From contig JAPPGK010000011.1 of the NCBI GenBank assembly GCA_028821405.1, forward strand, positions 1 to 35,486: a stretch of 35,486 nucleotides of DNA, written 5' to 3'. The notes below the pieces were generated by a model. That model was not told the DNA's origin. It did not search any database and worked only from the letters and a program-made list of their open reading frames with translations. The stretch is from Gammaproteobacteria bacterium (lineage in GTDB: Bacteria; Pseudomonadota; Gammaproteobacteria; Pseudomonadales; Azotimanducaceae). This document shows positions 17,487-25,065 of the stretch, one piece after another. The position numbers and the translations under genes are program-made. Positions within the stretch are counted from its first letter, which is position 1. Every line of letters starts with the position of its first letter.

Positions 17487-19401
17487 GGTCGGGCGGGAGG
17501 TCCAGAGACGGGTTGCGGTCGAAGAAGCCGACCGGCTGAAGCATGAAGCCGCACCTCTCCACCGGCATCACCGGCCAATCCTCGGGTCTCGGCAGGTGGG
17601 TTGAGCCAACGGTGTGCCAGAGCACGACATCGGTTTCCTCGATGCCGCGATCCGCCGACGTCCAGCGAGGCAGCCCGTCGCCGCCGGGGTGCAGGTTCGG
17701 GTGATCGCCGGCGGCGCATAGCTGGGCCGGGTCGTAGCGAGTCACCCACAGGTTGTAGCGTGCGAATCCGGCCCGCGCGGCCACACTCGACTTCGGATCG
17801 GCGAGCAGCACCGGGGTCGGTCCCGGCTGCAGGCGATACCCCACCGGGGTGCCCAGGCGGTTGGCGCGAGCCGGATTGACCACCTTCCAGGATCTCGACC
17901 GGGCGGGATCGACCTTCCTCCTCGCGGCGACCTCGGTGTCGAGCAGGCGGGCGTTGACCCGAAACGCCGTCCCGTCGGGATTGTTCTCGCCGATGGGTGC
18001 CGCCACGGTGTCCAGCTCGAACACGCTGTTGTGTTCCCCGTCCAGGTTGAAATCCAGCCGGAAACAGAACAGGTGTTGGTGGACCGGCGAGGCGAGGTTG
18101 GGTGCCACCAGCGGCGCGAACTCCGCCCGCTCCCGGCCATCGAGAACCGCCGACACGCCGACGATGCCCGTTAGCTTGATCTCCATCTCGATGGTCCCGT
18201 CGAGGTAGAGGTACCAGTAGAAGCCGTACTCGTAGTTGCCGACGGTGTGGAAGGAACTGACCACCAGCCGGCGCGACCGCCGCACCTCGGTGGTTTGGGA
18301 ATGCCCGTCGTGGTGTTTCCAAAGGATGCCGTTGTCCTCCTCGTGCAGGCAGATGGCGTTCTGCACAAGCCGTGCGCTGCCGTCGGGTTTCACCGCCACG
18401 TGGTCGAGGTAGCGGATTTCTCCCAGGCAGTCGCAGCCGAGCATGAGGGAGTTGGCGCAATTGCCGATGCTCGCTTCGCCGGCGTCCAGCACGTGCTTCC
18501 AAACATGCATCGGGTCGGTGTCTCCGTAGGGGACGATCATCTCCGACAATGCCGCGCGGTGGAGGATCGGACGTAGCCTGTCGCCATCGCGGTAGCCGAG
18601 CTGGTGGAGTACCAGCCCGTTCGTTGGGTGCATGGCGACCCGGAACTCCCAGTTCTGCCAACTGATGGCGTTGCCGTCGACTGTGAATCCCACGCCATCG
18701 GGCTGGGTGATCGAAAGCGGCTTCGGCGCTTCGCGGAGCTTCGGTTGGCTCCCGGCGTCGTATCGACCGGACTCCGGCGGCAGCGGAATGTCGCCGTGGT
18801 CTTCGAGATGGGCGACGCGCCCCGCGGTCAGGTCGACATGGGCGATGAGTCCCTGGACCGGTCGCGCGTAGCCGTTGTCCGTCCGGTCTTCCCGCACGAA
18901 GCTGATGCAGCGGTGCGCCCGGTGGCCGTTGGGGATGCTCGGGTGCGGATAGCCGCTGGCCGGCCAGGGATCGATTTGCACGTTCTCGAAGTCCTCGATG
19001 CCGCGGCGGCGCATCGCCGCCTGCCAGTCGGGATCCTGCTTGGCGATGCGGACGGCGTTGACCACGTCGGCGAAACCGATGGGGGCCTGTCCCGCGGCGA
19101 TCCGCGACATGGCCACGTCGTTGGTGACGAGGTCGACGGTGGCGTCGAATCCGCCATCCGGGTCGTCCACGGGATAGTCGTAGCCTAGGAAGCGGAGCTT
19201 GCGGGAAACCTCGTCGCCCTGCCCGAATGCGCTGAGTTCGGCCTTGGCGGGTTCGACGAGAGCCACCGAGCAGAAACCGGCTCGTTCGGTCCAAGCCTTG
19301 CCCATCGCCTCCTTGATCAAACCGGTGGCATGTTCGATTTCCGCGACGGTGGGCGGGTCAAGAGGATGAGCGGGTGTGTTGCTGACGTCCGTCTCGGCCA
19401 T
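17476..19401 (-). CDS. Copper-containing primary-amine oxidase
   Basis: A 641-residue quinoprotein amine oxidase (amine + O2 + H2O to aldehyde, NH3 and H2O2). The self-processing cofactor site N-Y-E-Y (389-392) supplies TPQ from Tyr390. The catalytic base is Asp306 (LDAGE). Copper ligands are His441 and His443 (HQH) and His602 (THLPRPEDWPVMP). The C-terminus GFFDRNPSLDLP is the family signature. No signal peptide is visible, so it is probably cytoplasmic like the Arthrobacter-type enzymes rather than periplasmic TynA. ATG 19401 follows an AGGG site. The open frame extends to 19467 without support. It is monocistronic. Confidence 0.95.
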   Translation of the reverse strand: MAETDVSNTPAHPLDPPTVAEIEHATGLIKEAMGKAWTERAGFCSVALVEPAKAELSAFGQGDEVSRKLRFLGYDYPVDDPDGGFDATVDLVTNDVAMSRIAAGQAPIGFADVVNAVRIAKQDPDWQAAMRRRGIEDFENVQIDPWPASGYPHPSIPNGHRAHRCISFVREDRTDNGYARPVQGLIAHVDLTAGRVAHLEDHGDIPLPPESGRYDAGSQPKLREAPKPLSITQPDGVGFTVDGNAISWQNWEFRVAMHPTNGLVLHQLGYRDGDRLRPILHRAALSEMIVPYGDTDPMHVWKHVLDAGEASIGNCANSLMLGCDCLGEIRYLDHVAVKPDGSARLVQNAICLHEEDNGILWKHHDGHSQTTEVRRSRRLVVSSFHTVGNYEYGFYWYLYLDGTIEMEIKLTGIVGVSAVLDGRERAEFAPLVAPNLASPVHQHLFCFRLDFNLDGEHNSVFELDTVAAPIGENNPDGTAFRVNARLLDTEVAARRKVDPARSRSWKVVNPARANRLGTPVGYRLQPGPTPVLLADPKSSVAARAGFARYNLWVTRYDPAQLCAAGDHPNLHPGGDGLPRWTSADRGIEETDVVLWHTVGSTHLPRPEDWPVMPVERCGFMLQPVGFFDRNPSLDLPPDHPR

Positions 19402-19579
19402 GGTGTCAACCCTGGGGCATTTGATTGGCGAGCACCCTACTATGCGTGGCCGCACGGCCGCCACCAAGCGGTGACGCCATTGGACGCTGAGCTACCCGGA
19501 GCTCATCCACAAACATGCCGGATCAGGACCTCAGACGCTGTCACCCGCTACAACGCGGTAGAGACGGTCGTGCGTTCGA
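19402..19579. other. Intergenic region upstream of amine oxidase and TA locus
   Basis: Non-coding by frame and codon use. A TAGGGT box near 19435 on the minus strand (context ATAGTAGGGTG) may be the amine oxidase -10; a similar ATAGGGTGAC string occurs in the nucleoside hydrolase leader. No other structure was recognised. Confidence 0.4.
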
Positions 19580-19608
19580 TTGTTCATGTACTTGAGTTCA
19601 CGTAGAAT
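19580..19608 (+). promoter_or_regulatory. Sigma70 promoter of the Xre/RES toxin-antitoxin operon
   Basis: -35 TTGTTC (19580-19585), a spacer of exactly 17 nt, and -10 TAGAAT (19603-19608). The predicted start is near 19615, about 26 nt before the antitoxin ATG. This stretch is clearly AT-richer than its surroundings. Confidence 0.65.
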
Positions 19609-19625
19609 CACTTCATTCTCGTGAA
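19597..19625. promoter_or_regulatory. Palindromic operator over the -10 box
   Basis: Inverted repeat: TTCACG, one T, AGAAT, a 6-nt centre, then ATTCT and CGTGAA. The arms pair over 11 bp with a single bulged T, and the left arm contains the -10 box. This is the expected place for autorepression by the Xre-type antitoxin or the toxin-antitoxin complex. Confidence 0.55.
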
Positions 19626-19640
19626 ACTGATTGGGAATAG

Positions 19641-19994
19641 ATGCAACTTCGTCAGTTTGCGCTTGAAGGCGGGGGGTTCTCGCCTGACAGGGTGGCGAGG
19701 GGGTTGAGAACCACCAAGGTGGAGATCGCCGGCACGCTGGGACTTGCGAACGATGCCTTGTCCCGTGCCTCCCGTGTCAAGGCGCCCAAGACCCAGATGC
19801 GATTGAGGCAGATGCTGGAGATCTTGCGACGCGTCGAAGCCGAAGTCGGCTCGGACTTGGTGGCCTATGCATGGTTTCGATCAGAGCCGCTGCCAGGGTT
19901 CGGGGGAATGAGGGCCTGCCAACTCGTCAAAGAGGGGAAGGCCGACATGGTCCATGCCTACTTGGACGATGTCCTGGCCGGCGGCTACGCTTGA
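19641..19994 (+). CDS. Xre/MbcA/ParS-type antitoxin
   Basis: A 117-residue antitoxin of the RES-Xre class. An N-terminal helix-turn-helix-like region (RVARGLRTTKVEIAGTLGLA, about residues 18-37) is followed by the DUF2384 toxin-binding region, with the family pattern AYAWFRSEPLPGFGGMRACQ and the C-terminal AYLDDVLAGGYA that plugs the toxin active site. Ribosome site GGGA lies 5 nt before the ATG. The RES toxin begins 15 bp downstream. The preceding promoter and operator support autoregulation. Confidence 0.9.
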   Translation: MQLRQFALEGGGFSPDRVARGLRTTKVEIAGTLGLANDALSRASRVKAPKTQMRLRQMLEILRRVEAEVGSDLVAYAWFRSEPLPGFGGMRACQLVKEGKADMVHAYLDDVLAGGYA

Positions 19995-20009
19995 TCGCAG
20001 CGCCCTGCA

Positions 20010-20531
20010 ATGCGCGTCCAAGGAGTCGTGTACCGCGCACATGACCCGCGGTGGGCATGGTCGGCGTTGTCTGGCGAAGGGGCGCGCCGCTACGGCGGCA
20101 GGTTCAACAAGCCCGGTATCCCGACCCTGTACACATCCTTCACCGCATCGGGTGCTGTCCGGGAGGTCAGCCCGATGGGAAGACGCATGCAGCCTTTGGT
20201 TCTATGTGCCTATGAAGTCGATGTGGCGCCGGTCTTCGACGCGTTGGATGGTGCAGACAAGGATTCGCTTGGCATCGTCGACGCCGACCTGGATTGCCCG
20301 GCGTGGCGACTCGAGGCGCTGTCGGGGCGAACGCCCGCATCGCAGGCGCTGGTAGAGCGGTTGGTCTCCTCCGGTTTCGCGGGCATGCGTGTGCCGAGCT
20401 ACGCCGAAGGTGCCGGCGTTGGGGATGTCAATCTGGTGTTGTGGCGTTGGGGCGACGCGCTGCCGCACAGGGTCGTGCTCATCGACGACGAACAGCGACT
20501 TGAGGCAAGTCTTCGGCGGATCCGATCATAG
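20010..20531 (+). CDS. RES-domain toxin
   Basis: A 173-residue RES-family toxin. Characterised relatives (such as MbcT of Mycobacterium tuberculosis) degrade cellular NAD+. The family pattern is present: YRAHDPRWAWSALSGEGARR with the conserved Arg (R9), YGGRFNKPGIPTLYTS (28-43), Glu52 after it, Ser130 (VPSYAEG) and NLVLW (141-145). All three name-giving residues R, E and S are therefore retained, and the toxin is probably active. ATG 20010 follows the antitoxin stop by 15 bp, so the genes are likely co-transcribed and co-translated. Confidence 0.9.
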   Translation: MRVQGVVYRAHDPRWAWSALSGEGARRYGGRFNKPGIPTLYTSFTASGAVREVSPMGRRMQPLVLCAYEVDVAPVFDALDGADKDSLGIVDADLDCPAWRLEALSGRTPASQALVERLVSSGFAGMRVPSYAEGAGVGDVNLVLWRWGDALPHRVVLIDDEQRLEASLRRIRS

Positions 20532-20641
20532 ATGTCGATCTGGACGTCGCCTGCCCCGGGAAGGCGGCGGGCGGCAAACAACCACGAGCAGAGAACCTTT
20601 TCGGCAGCTGTTCCGCCTTGTCGATTGCAATGGTCGGATTG

Positions 20642-21082
20642 ATGGAAAACCTGTCGGACGAGCAGCTCGCCGAGCGGATTCGCCGCGGAGAGTAGCACGA
20701 CTGGGGCGCATGCCCACGGCATGTCGAGGTCGGCGAGTGGTTGGTTCAAGAGCCGAACGGGAGCCTGAAACGGCAACCGGACTGCCCCGTGGTGTTTGCG
20801 AACGGCGCATTTGCCGTGCAACTCGGCAATCGGACGATCCGCTGCACCCGTGTCGTCGAGATGGAGAGGGAGGCCACCGAACTAGACGTCGTCATCGTGG
20901 CGTATGTGGACGACGGCGGGCGAACGGTCCTGTTCCGTCGCTACGACGGCAATCGTCGCCTTGGGCAAGACGGTTCGCCGCCGCGCGTGGAGTTGCTGCC
21001 CCAGGCGGACCGGCTGGTGATCGACGACATGACCTTCGTGCACAGCTACGACTACCTGACCGCCGCCGCCTGCGGCATCTAG
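20642..21082 (+). pseudogene. Hypothetical protein gene, apparently interrupted by an in-frame TAG
   Basis: The frame from ATG 20642 encodes MENLSDEQLAERIRRGE, then TAG (20693-20695). It continues in the same frame for 128 coding-looking codons to the stop at 21080-21082. Both parts have high third-position GC and sensible protein character (VVFANGAFAVQLGNRTIRCT, then VVEMEREATELDVVIVAYVD, ending HSYDYLTAAACGI). The simplest reading is a CAG-to-TAG nonsense change. The downstream part could instead be translated alone from TTG 20741 (113 residues). No family was recognised. The 20532-20641 stretch before it shows no gene. Confidence 0.45.
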
Positions 21083-21154
21083 ACGCCTTGAGCGGCCTTG
21101 ATGTTTACACGTGGGTTGCATTTTGGAACAACGCATCGAATTGCTCTTGAACGG

Positions 21155-21170
21155 CTCGCGTACTCGCGAG
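21155..21170. repeat. Small 6-bp-stem inverted repeat
   Basis: CTCGCG, loop TACT, CGCGAG. It directly precedes the larger hairpin at 21176 and may form a tandem structure with it. Confidence 0.4.
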
Positions 21171-21175
21171 ACGCG

Positions 21176-21206
21176 CTAGGGAAGGTCTTGTTCAGACCTT
21201 CCCTAG
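21176..21206. repeat. Perfect 13-bp hairpin
   Basis: CTAGGGAAGGTCT, loop TGTTC, then AGACCTTCCCTAG: a perfect 13-bp stem with a 5-nt loop. No T-tract follows on either strand, so it is not a classical intrinsic terminator. It lies in the 269-bp gap between the hypothetical ORF and the acyl-CoA dehydrogenase-like gene. Possible roles are a transcript 3' end, an mRNA stabiliser, or the remains of a small repeat element. Confidence 0.7.
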
Positions 21207-21351
21207 TGCTCGTTGCCGCGCTGTCGCGCCGGGGTACCATGGACTCTTGCATCGCCATGAAGGACGACTGCCTTGACCGGCCTCGGGTCTTCCACCGCCT
21301 ATCCCGACCCTGTGACGATCGAATTCACGCGTCTCTTCGCGCAGGAAATCG

Positions 21352-22593
21352 GTGGCTTCCAAGCGCCTCGCGGAACCTGAACCGGTACTTGCCGCCGTGT
21401 CCGCGCCGATCCCGACACCCGACGAGATCCTGGCGAGAGTCGCGCGTATCGCGCCGATTCTGGATCGCACGGCCGGCGAGTCCGAACGTAAGCGGACGCT
21501 GTGCGCCGAAGCGCTCACGGCGTTGCACGCGACCGGTCTGTTCGGCCTCTGGGCACCGACGGAGGTGGGCGGCTACGACGCGGACCTCGTGACCCAGGTG
21601 GACGTGCTCATCGAGGTCGCCCGTGCGGACATGTCGGCTTGCTGGACGATGATGATCGGCACGACGGTGACCGGCGTGATGGCGGCCGGATTGCCCGACG
21701 AGGGCATGGACGAGGTCTTCTCGGGAGAACGACTGCCCATCGCCGCCGGGTCGCTGAAGCCGTCCGGTCGTGCCGAGCCGGTATCGGGGGGCTACCGAGT
21801 GTCCGGGAGGTGGGGTTTCGGGAGCGGCATCCACCATGCCGGCTGGATCGTGGCCAATTGCCTCGTGACCGAGGATGGCGAGCCCAGGCAACCCGTGGAG
21901 GGGATCTCGTTGGCCGTGCCCATTGCCGACGTCGAGATCGAGGACGACTGGCACGTGGCCGGCCTGTGCGGAACCGGGAGCAGCAGCTACTCGGTGACCG
22001 ATGTGTTCGTCCCCCAGCGACGCGCCATCCAGGCACCACGGAAGCGGGGCAGTTTCTTCAACGCCAACCCGGGGCCCAGACTGCCCATCGAACATGCCGC
22101 CGTGTCCCTAGGCGGCGCCCGCCGCGCCCTCGACGAAGTCGTTGGCCTGGCCGGGTCCAAACGTCGGTTGATGGACCCGGCGACCCTCGCGCACAAGGAG
22201 TCGTTCCAGTTGGAGCTCGGTGCGTTGCAGGCGCGTTGGCAAACATGCGTTGCGGGCGTTCGCGAGAGCGCAGCGGAGCTATGGCAGACCATCGAAGCCG
22301 GGCGGCCTATCGACTCCTCGGCGACGAAGCTCAAGGCCATCTGCGCACACGCGGTCGAGGAAAGCCTCGCGATCGGCGGGCGGGCGTTCCGGCAGGCGGG
22401 GGCATCGGCCGTCCACGAAACGGACGTGCTGCAACGGATCTACCGGGATCTCGCCGTCGCCGCCCAGCATGCCATGGTCTCCGATGCGGCGTACGCCGAG
22501 TTCGGCAAGATGTTGCTGGAGGAGCCCCGGCAGGCAACTAGGATCCAGCGTGCAACGCGTGCACCGGGCTGCGCTTTGGTGCAGGAACGCTAA
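21352..22593 (+). CDS. Acyl-CoA dehydrogenase-family flavoprotein (HsaA/type-2 C-terminal class)
   Basis: A 413-residue protein with the acyl-CoA dehydrogenase fold. The N-terminal helical domain (to about 130) has LHATGLFGLWAPTEVGGYDA. The middle beta domain has GYRVSGRWGFGSGIHHAGWI, the pattern of the two-component flavin monooxygenase branch (HsaA, HpaB-like group D). The C-terminal helical domain is the acyl-CoA dehydrogenase type-2 domain. Members oxygenate aromatic rings or heteroatoms using reduced flavin from a partner reductase, or oxidise acyl chains. No reductase gene is adjacent. GTG 21352 has CAGGA 6 nt upstream. The stop is 2 nt before the next promoter. Confidence 0.85.
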   Translation: MASKRLAEPEPVLAAVSAPIPTPDEILARVARIAPILDRTAGESERKRTLCAEALTALHATGLFGLWAPTEVGGYDADLVTQVDVLIEVARADMSACWTMMIGTTVTGVMAAGLPDEGMDEVFSGERLPIAAGSLKPSGRAEPVSGGYRVSGRWGFGSGIHHAGWIVANCLVTEDGEPRQPVEGISLAVPIADVEIEDDWHVAGLCGTGSSSYSVTDVFVPQRRAIQAPRKRGSFFNANPGPRLPIEHAAVSLGGARRALDEVVGLAGSKRRLMDPATLAHKESFQLELGALQARWQTCVAGVRESAAELWQTIEAGRPIDSSATKLKAICAHAVEESLAIGGRAFRQAGASAVHETDVLQRIYRDLAVAAQHAMVSDAAYAEFGKMLLEEPRQATRIQRATRAPGCALVQER

Positions 22594-22594
22594 G

Positions 22595-22623
22595 TTGCAA
22601 AATATCGCACTTAGTGATATATC
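22595..22623 (+). promoter_or_regulatory. Promoter of the RelE-like/Xre toxin-antitoxin locus
   Basis: -35 TTGCAA (22595-22600), 17-nt spacer, -10 TATATC (22618-22623). It begins immediately after the preceding gene's TAA. The -10 is inside the palindrome at 22608-22631. Confidence 0.55.
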
Positions 22624-22631
22624 ACTGAGTG
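22608..22631. promoter_or_regulatory. 24-bp palindromic operator
   Basis: Symmetric about the centre of AGTGATATATCACT (perfect 14-bp core). The outer CACT and AGTG arms extend it to 24 bp with one mismatched pair. Its overlap with the -10 box fits autorepression by the downstream HTH antitoxin. Confidence 0.65.
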
Positions 22632-22653
22632 TGGTAGTAGGGGCGTTGACTTG

Positions 22654-23035
22654 ATGCGCATCTTCAAGACGAAGCCCTTCGCGAGGTTTGCCAGTCGTGA
22701 AGGAATCGACGATGCCGCGATTCGCGAAGCCATATGCCGAGCCGATCACGGGCTTGTAGACGCCGATCTCGGGGGCGGTGTTATCAAGCAACGAATTGCG
22801 CGGCGGGGCGGCGGCAAGGCGAGTGGTTTCGCACCATCGTCCTATTCCGCCAAGGCGAGTTGTCCTTCTTCGTCTACGGATTTGCGGTCGGGACAACATC
22901 AGACAGGATGAACTCAAGGCGTTTCGGAAGTTGGCAGACGAGATGCTTGGACTGGACGAGGCGGGGCTTGCGGCAGCCATAGGAAATGGGACGTTTTTTG
23001 AGGTGGTTCGAGATGGTCAAACAGTACAAAAGTGA
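22654..23035 (+). pseudogene. RelE-like toxin, disrupted by two frameshifts
   Basis: Three frames together reconstruct one RelE/HigB-like toxin (COG4737-type). Residues MRIFKTKPFARFASREGIDD to VIKQRIARRGGGKASGF come from the ATG 22654 frame, FRTIVLFRQGELSFFVYGFA from the next frame, and RDNIRQDELKAFRKLADEML to the end RDGQTVQK from the third. The breaks are near 22815-22831 (one base missing) and 22884-22891. Reading from the ATG alone gives an 84-codon product ending out of frame. The toxin is therefore probably inactive unless these are sequencing errors. It overlaps the antitoxin start by 23 bp. Confidence 0.8.
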
Positions 23036-23330
23036 TGCACTCGCGGCGGTTCACGAGACCGTGGTTGGACTTGCGCAAGCCGGTGTTGTCGCCAAACAAA
23101 CCCTCAGGGCATTCGATGACATGTGCCTGACACCCGTTCGAGACCTCTCGCCAGAGGACATACGTGAAATCCGATTGCGGGAAAGAGCAAGCCAAGCCGT
23201 CTTCGCCCGGTACCTGAACGTCACCACCGGCCTGGTGAGCCAGTGGGAACGCGGTAAGAAAAGACCGCGGGGCGCATCCTTGAAGTTGCTCACGCTGGTC
23301 GAGAAAAACGGGCTGCAAGCGGTGGCGTGA
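23013..23330 (+). CDS. XRE-family antitoxin (HigA/NadS-like)
   Basis: A 105-residue DNA-binding antitoxin. The C-terminal helix-turn-helix is clear: SQAVFARYLNVTTGLVSQWE, followed by RGKKRPRG. The N-terminus (MVKQYKSDALAAVHETVVGL) is the typical partner-binding half found downstream of RelE-like toxins. ATG 23013 has GAGG 9 nt upstream and is preferred to the in-frame ATG 22986, which lies well inside the toxin's C-terminal codons. It is intact although the toxin is broken, and presumably binds the 24-bp palindrome upstream. It converges with oppC. Confidence 0.88.
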   Translation: MVKQYKSDALAAVHETVVGLAQAGVVAKQTLRAFDDMCLTPVRDLSPEDIREIRLRERASQAVFARYLNVTTGLVSQWERGKKRPRGASLKLLTLVEKNGLQAVA

Positions 23331-23339
23331 CGGGACTGG

Positions 23340-24152
23340 CTAGCGCCGGTCCAACGCGTCCCGCAACCGGTCCCCCAGCACGTTGAGCGCGAACAGCGTT
23401 ACGGCGAGCATCGTCGCCGGGAACGCGAGTTGCCACGGCGAGGAGCGCATCTCCCGCGCGCCGTCGGCGATCAACACGCCCCAACTCGTCTGCGGTTCCT
23501 GCACGCCCAGGCCGAGGAAGCTCAGGAAACTCTCGGCGATGATCACGCCGGGCACGGTCAGCGTCGCGTAGACCAACGCCGGCCCGATGATGTTGGGGAC
23601 GATGTGGAATCGCAGGATGCCGGGGGTGCCGACGCCCAGGGCGCGTGCGGCTTCCACGTAGGCCTCGTTTTTGGCGGCAAGCGTCTGGCCGCGCACGATC
23701 CGGGCGAGGTCGAGCCAGGACACGGCGCCGAGAGCCGCGAACAGCAGCACGATGTTGCGGCCGAACAGCACGACCAAGAGGATCACCAGCAGGATGAACG
23801 GCAACGCGTAGAGTCCGTCCACCACGCGCATCATGGCCATGTCGGCCGCGCCTCCCAGGTAACCGGCGGTCGCGCCCCAGGGAATGCCGATCAGGCAACT
23901 CACGAGGGTCGCGGCGAGGGCGATGACGATGGACAGCCGTGCGCCCGTGAGGGTACGCACAAGAAGGTCACGGCCGACGCCGTCGGTTCCGAACCAATGG
24001 GCGGCGCTGGGGGCCGCATCGATCGCATCCCAGTCAACGGCATCGAAATCCCAGGGGGACAGCCACGGGCCCGCGGTGGCTGCCAGCACCACGAGGGCGA
24101 GCACTGTGCAGCACACCCGCGCGAGCGGCGTGCCCAGCAAGGCCTCACGCAT
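23340..24152 (-). CDS. Peptide ABC transporter permease, OppC/DppC type
   Basis: A 270-residue inner-membrane permease with about six TM segments, the N-terminal OppC-type segment WFGTDGVGRDLLVRTLTGAR, and the EAA loop (EAARALGVG, 167-175) that contacts the ATPase. The end LGDRLRDALDRR is typical of the family. It pairs with the preceding OppB-type permease, whose 3' end it overlaps by 8 bp. No ATPase gene (oppD/oppF) lies in the operon as visible; the gene is the last before a convergent antitoxin. The imported ligand (oligopeptide, dipeptide or another compound) is not determined. Confidence 0.92.
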   Translation of the reverse strand: MREALLGTPLARVCCTVLALVVLAATAGPWLSPWDFDAVDWDAIDAAPSAAHWFGTDGVGRDLLVRTLTGARLSIVIALAATLVSCLIGIPWGATAGYLGGAADMAMMRVVDGLYALPFILLVILLVVLFGRNIVLLFAALGAVSWLDLARIVRGQTLAAKNEAYVEAARALGVGTPGILRFHIVPNIIGPALVYATLTVPGVIIAESFLSFLGLGVQEPQTSWGVLIADGAREMRSSPWQLAFPATMLAVTLFALNVLGDRLRDALDRR

Positions 24153-25062
24153 GGCGGATCCTCGGGTCGAGTCTCGCGTAGCAGAGATCGACCAGCAGGT
24201 TGAAGCCGAGCACCAGGGCGGCGTAGACGACGACGGCCCCGGTGACCAGCGTGTAGTCGCGGTTCAGGGCGCCCTGCACGAAGTAGCGGCCGAGACCCGG
24301 CAACGAAAAGACCTCCTCGATCACCATGGAACCGGCGAGCAGGGCGGCGGCCGCAGGACCGAGAAACGACACCACGGGCAGCAGCGCGCTCGGCAGCACG
24401 TGGCGCGTGACGAGGCGGAATCTCCCAAGACCCTTGGCCCGTGCCGTCATGACGTGTGGTCGGTTGAGCACCTCCACGACGCTGCCCCGGGTCAGCCGCA
24501 TGAACGCGGCGGCGTAGGGCAACGCCAGGGTGATCGCCGGCAGCACGAAGTGCTTCCAGGTGGCGTAGCCGCCGGCCGGGAACCAGCCGAGCGACACCGC
24601 GAACACGAGGACCAGCACCGGCGCCACGACGATGGGCGGCAGCGCTAGGCCGAGCGTGGCGCCAAGGACCAGCAGGCGGTCCCGTGGCCCGTCCCGGCCG
24701 AGTGCCGCGAACGTGCCTCCCGCGATGCCCAATGCCAGCGCAAGTGACAGCGCCGCCACACCGACGCCGACACTGATCGGCAACCCCATGCCGATCAACT
24801 CGTTGACCGAGAAGTCCTTCTGCCGGAACGACGGGCCAAGGTCGCCGCTCGCCAGGTTCGCCACGTAGCGGCCGTATTGGACGAGCAACGGTTGGTCGAG
24901 ATCGTAGGCGGCGCGCAGGTTCGCTTCCACCTCCGGCGGCAGCCGGCGTTCGCCGTCGAACGGCCCGCCCGGGGCGAGGCGCACCAAGAAGAACGTCACC
25001 GTCACCACCGCCCAGAGGGTTACGACCGCAAAGGCCAGCCTCCGGAGCAGGTAGTGCCTCAC
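24145..25062 (-). CDS. Peptide ABC transporter permease, OppB/DppB type
   Basis: A 305-residue permease with an N-terminal TM (LLRRLAFAVVTLWAVVTVTF), the family extracytoplasmic segment RLAPGGPFDGERRLPPEVEA, and an EAA-type loop (TARAKGLGRFRLVTRHVLPSA). It has five to six TM segments and ends with the DLCYARLDPRIR signature of OppB-like proteins. It lies 3 bp after the substrate-binding protein stop and overlaps oppC by 8 bp, so all three are one transcript. Confidence 0.93.
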   Translation of the reverse strand: MRHYLLRRLAFAVVTLWAVVTVTFFLVRLAPGGPFDGERRLPPEVEANLRAAYDLDQPLLVQYGRYVANLASGDLGPSFRQKDFSVNELIGMGLPISVGVGVAALSLALALGIAGGTFAALGRDGPRDRLLVLGATLGLALPPIVVAPVLVLVFAVSLGWFPAGGYATWKHFVLPAITLALPYAAAFMRLTRGSVVEVLNRPHVMTARAKGLGRFRLVTRHVLPSALLPVVSFLGPAAAALLAGSMVIEEVFSLPGLGRYFVQGALNRDYTLVTGAVVVYAALVLGFNLLVDLCYARLDPRIRHA

Positions 25063-25065
25063 CGG

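Noticed and set aside
20693-20695. Amber codon read as pyrrolysine or other recoding
   Set aside because: No recoding element, no Pyl genes and no known recoded family; a nonsense mutation or downstream start is simpler.
21176-21206. Hairpin as an intrinsic terminator
   Set aside because: No T-tract on either side in either orientation.
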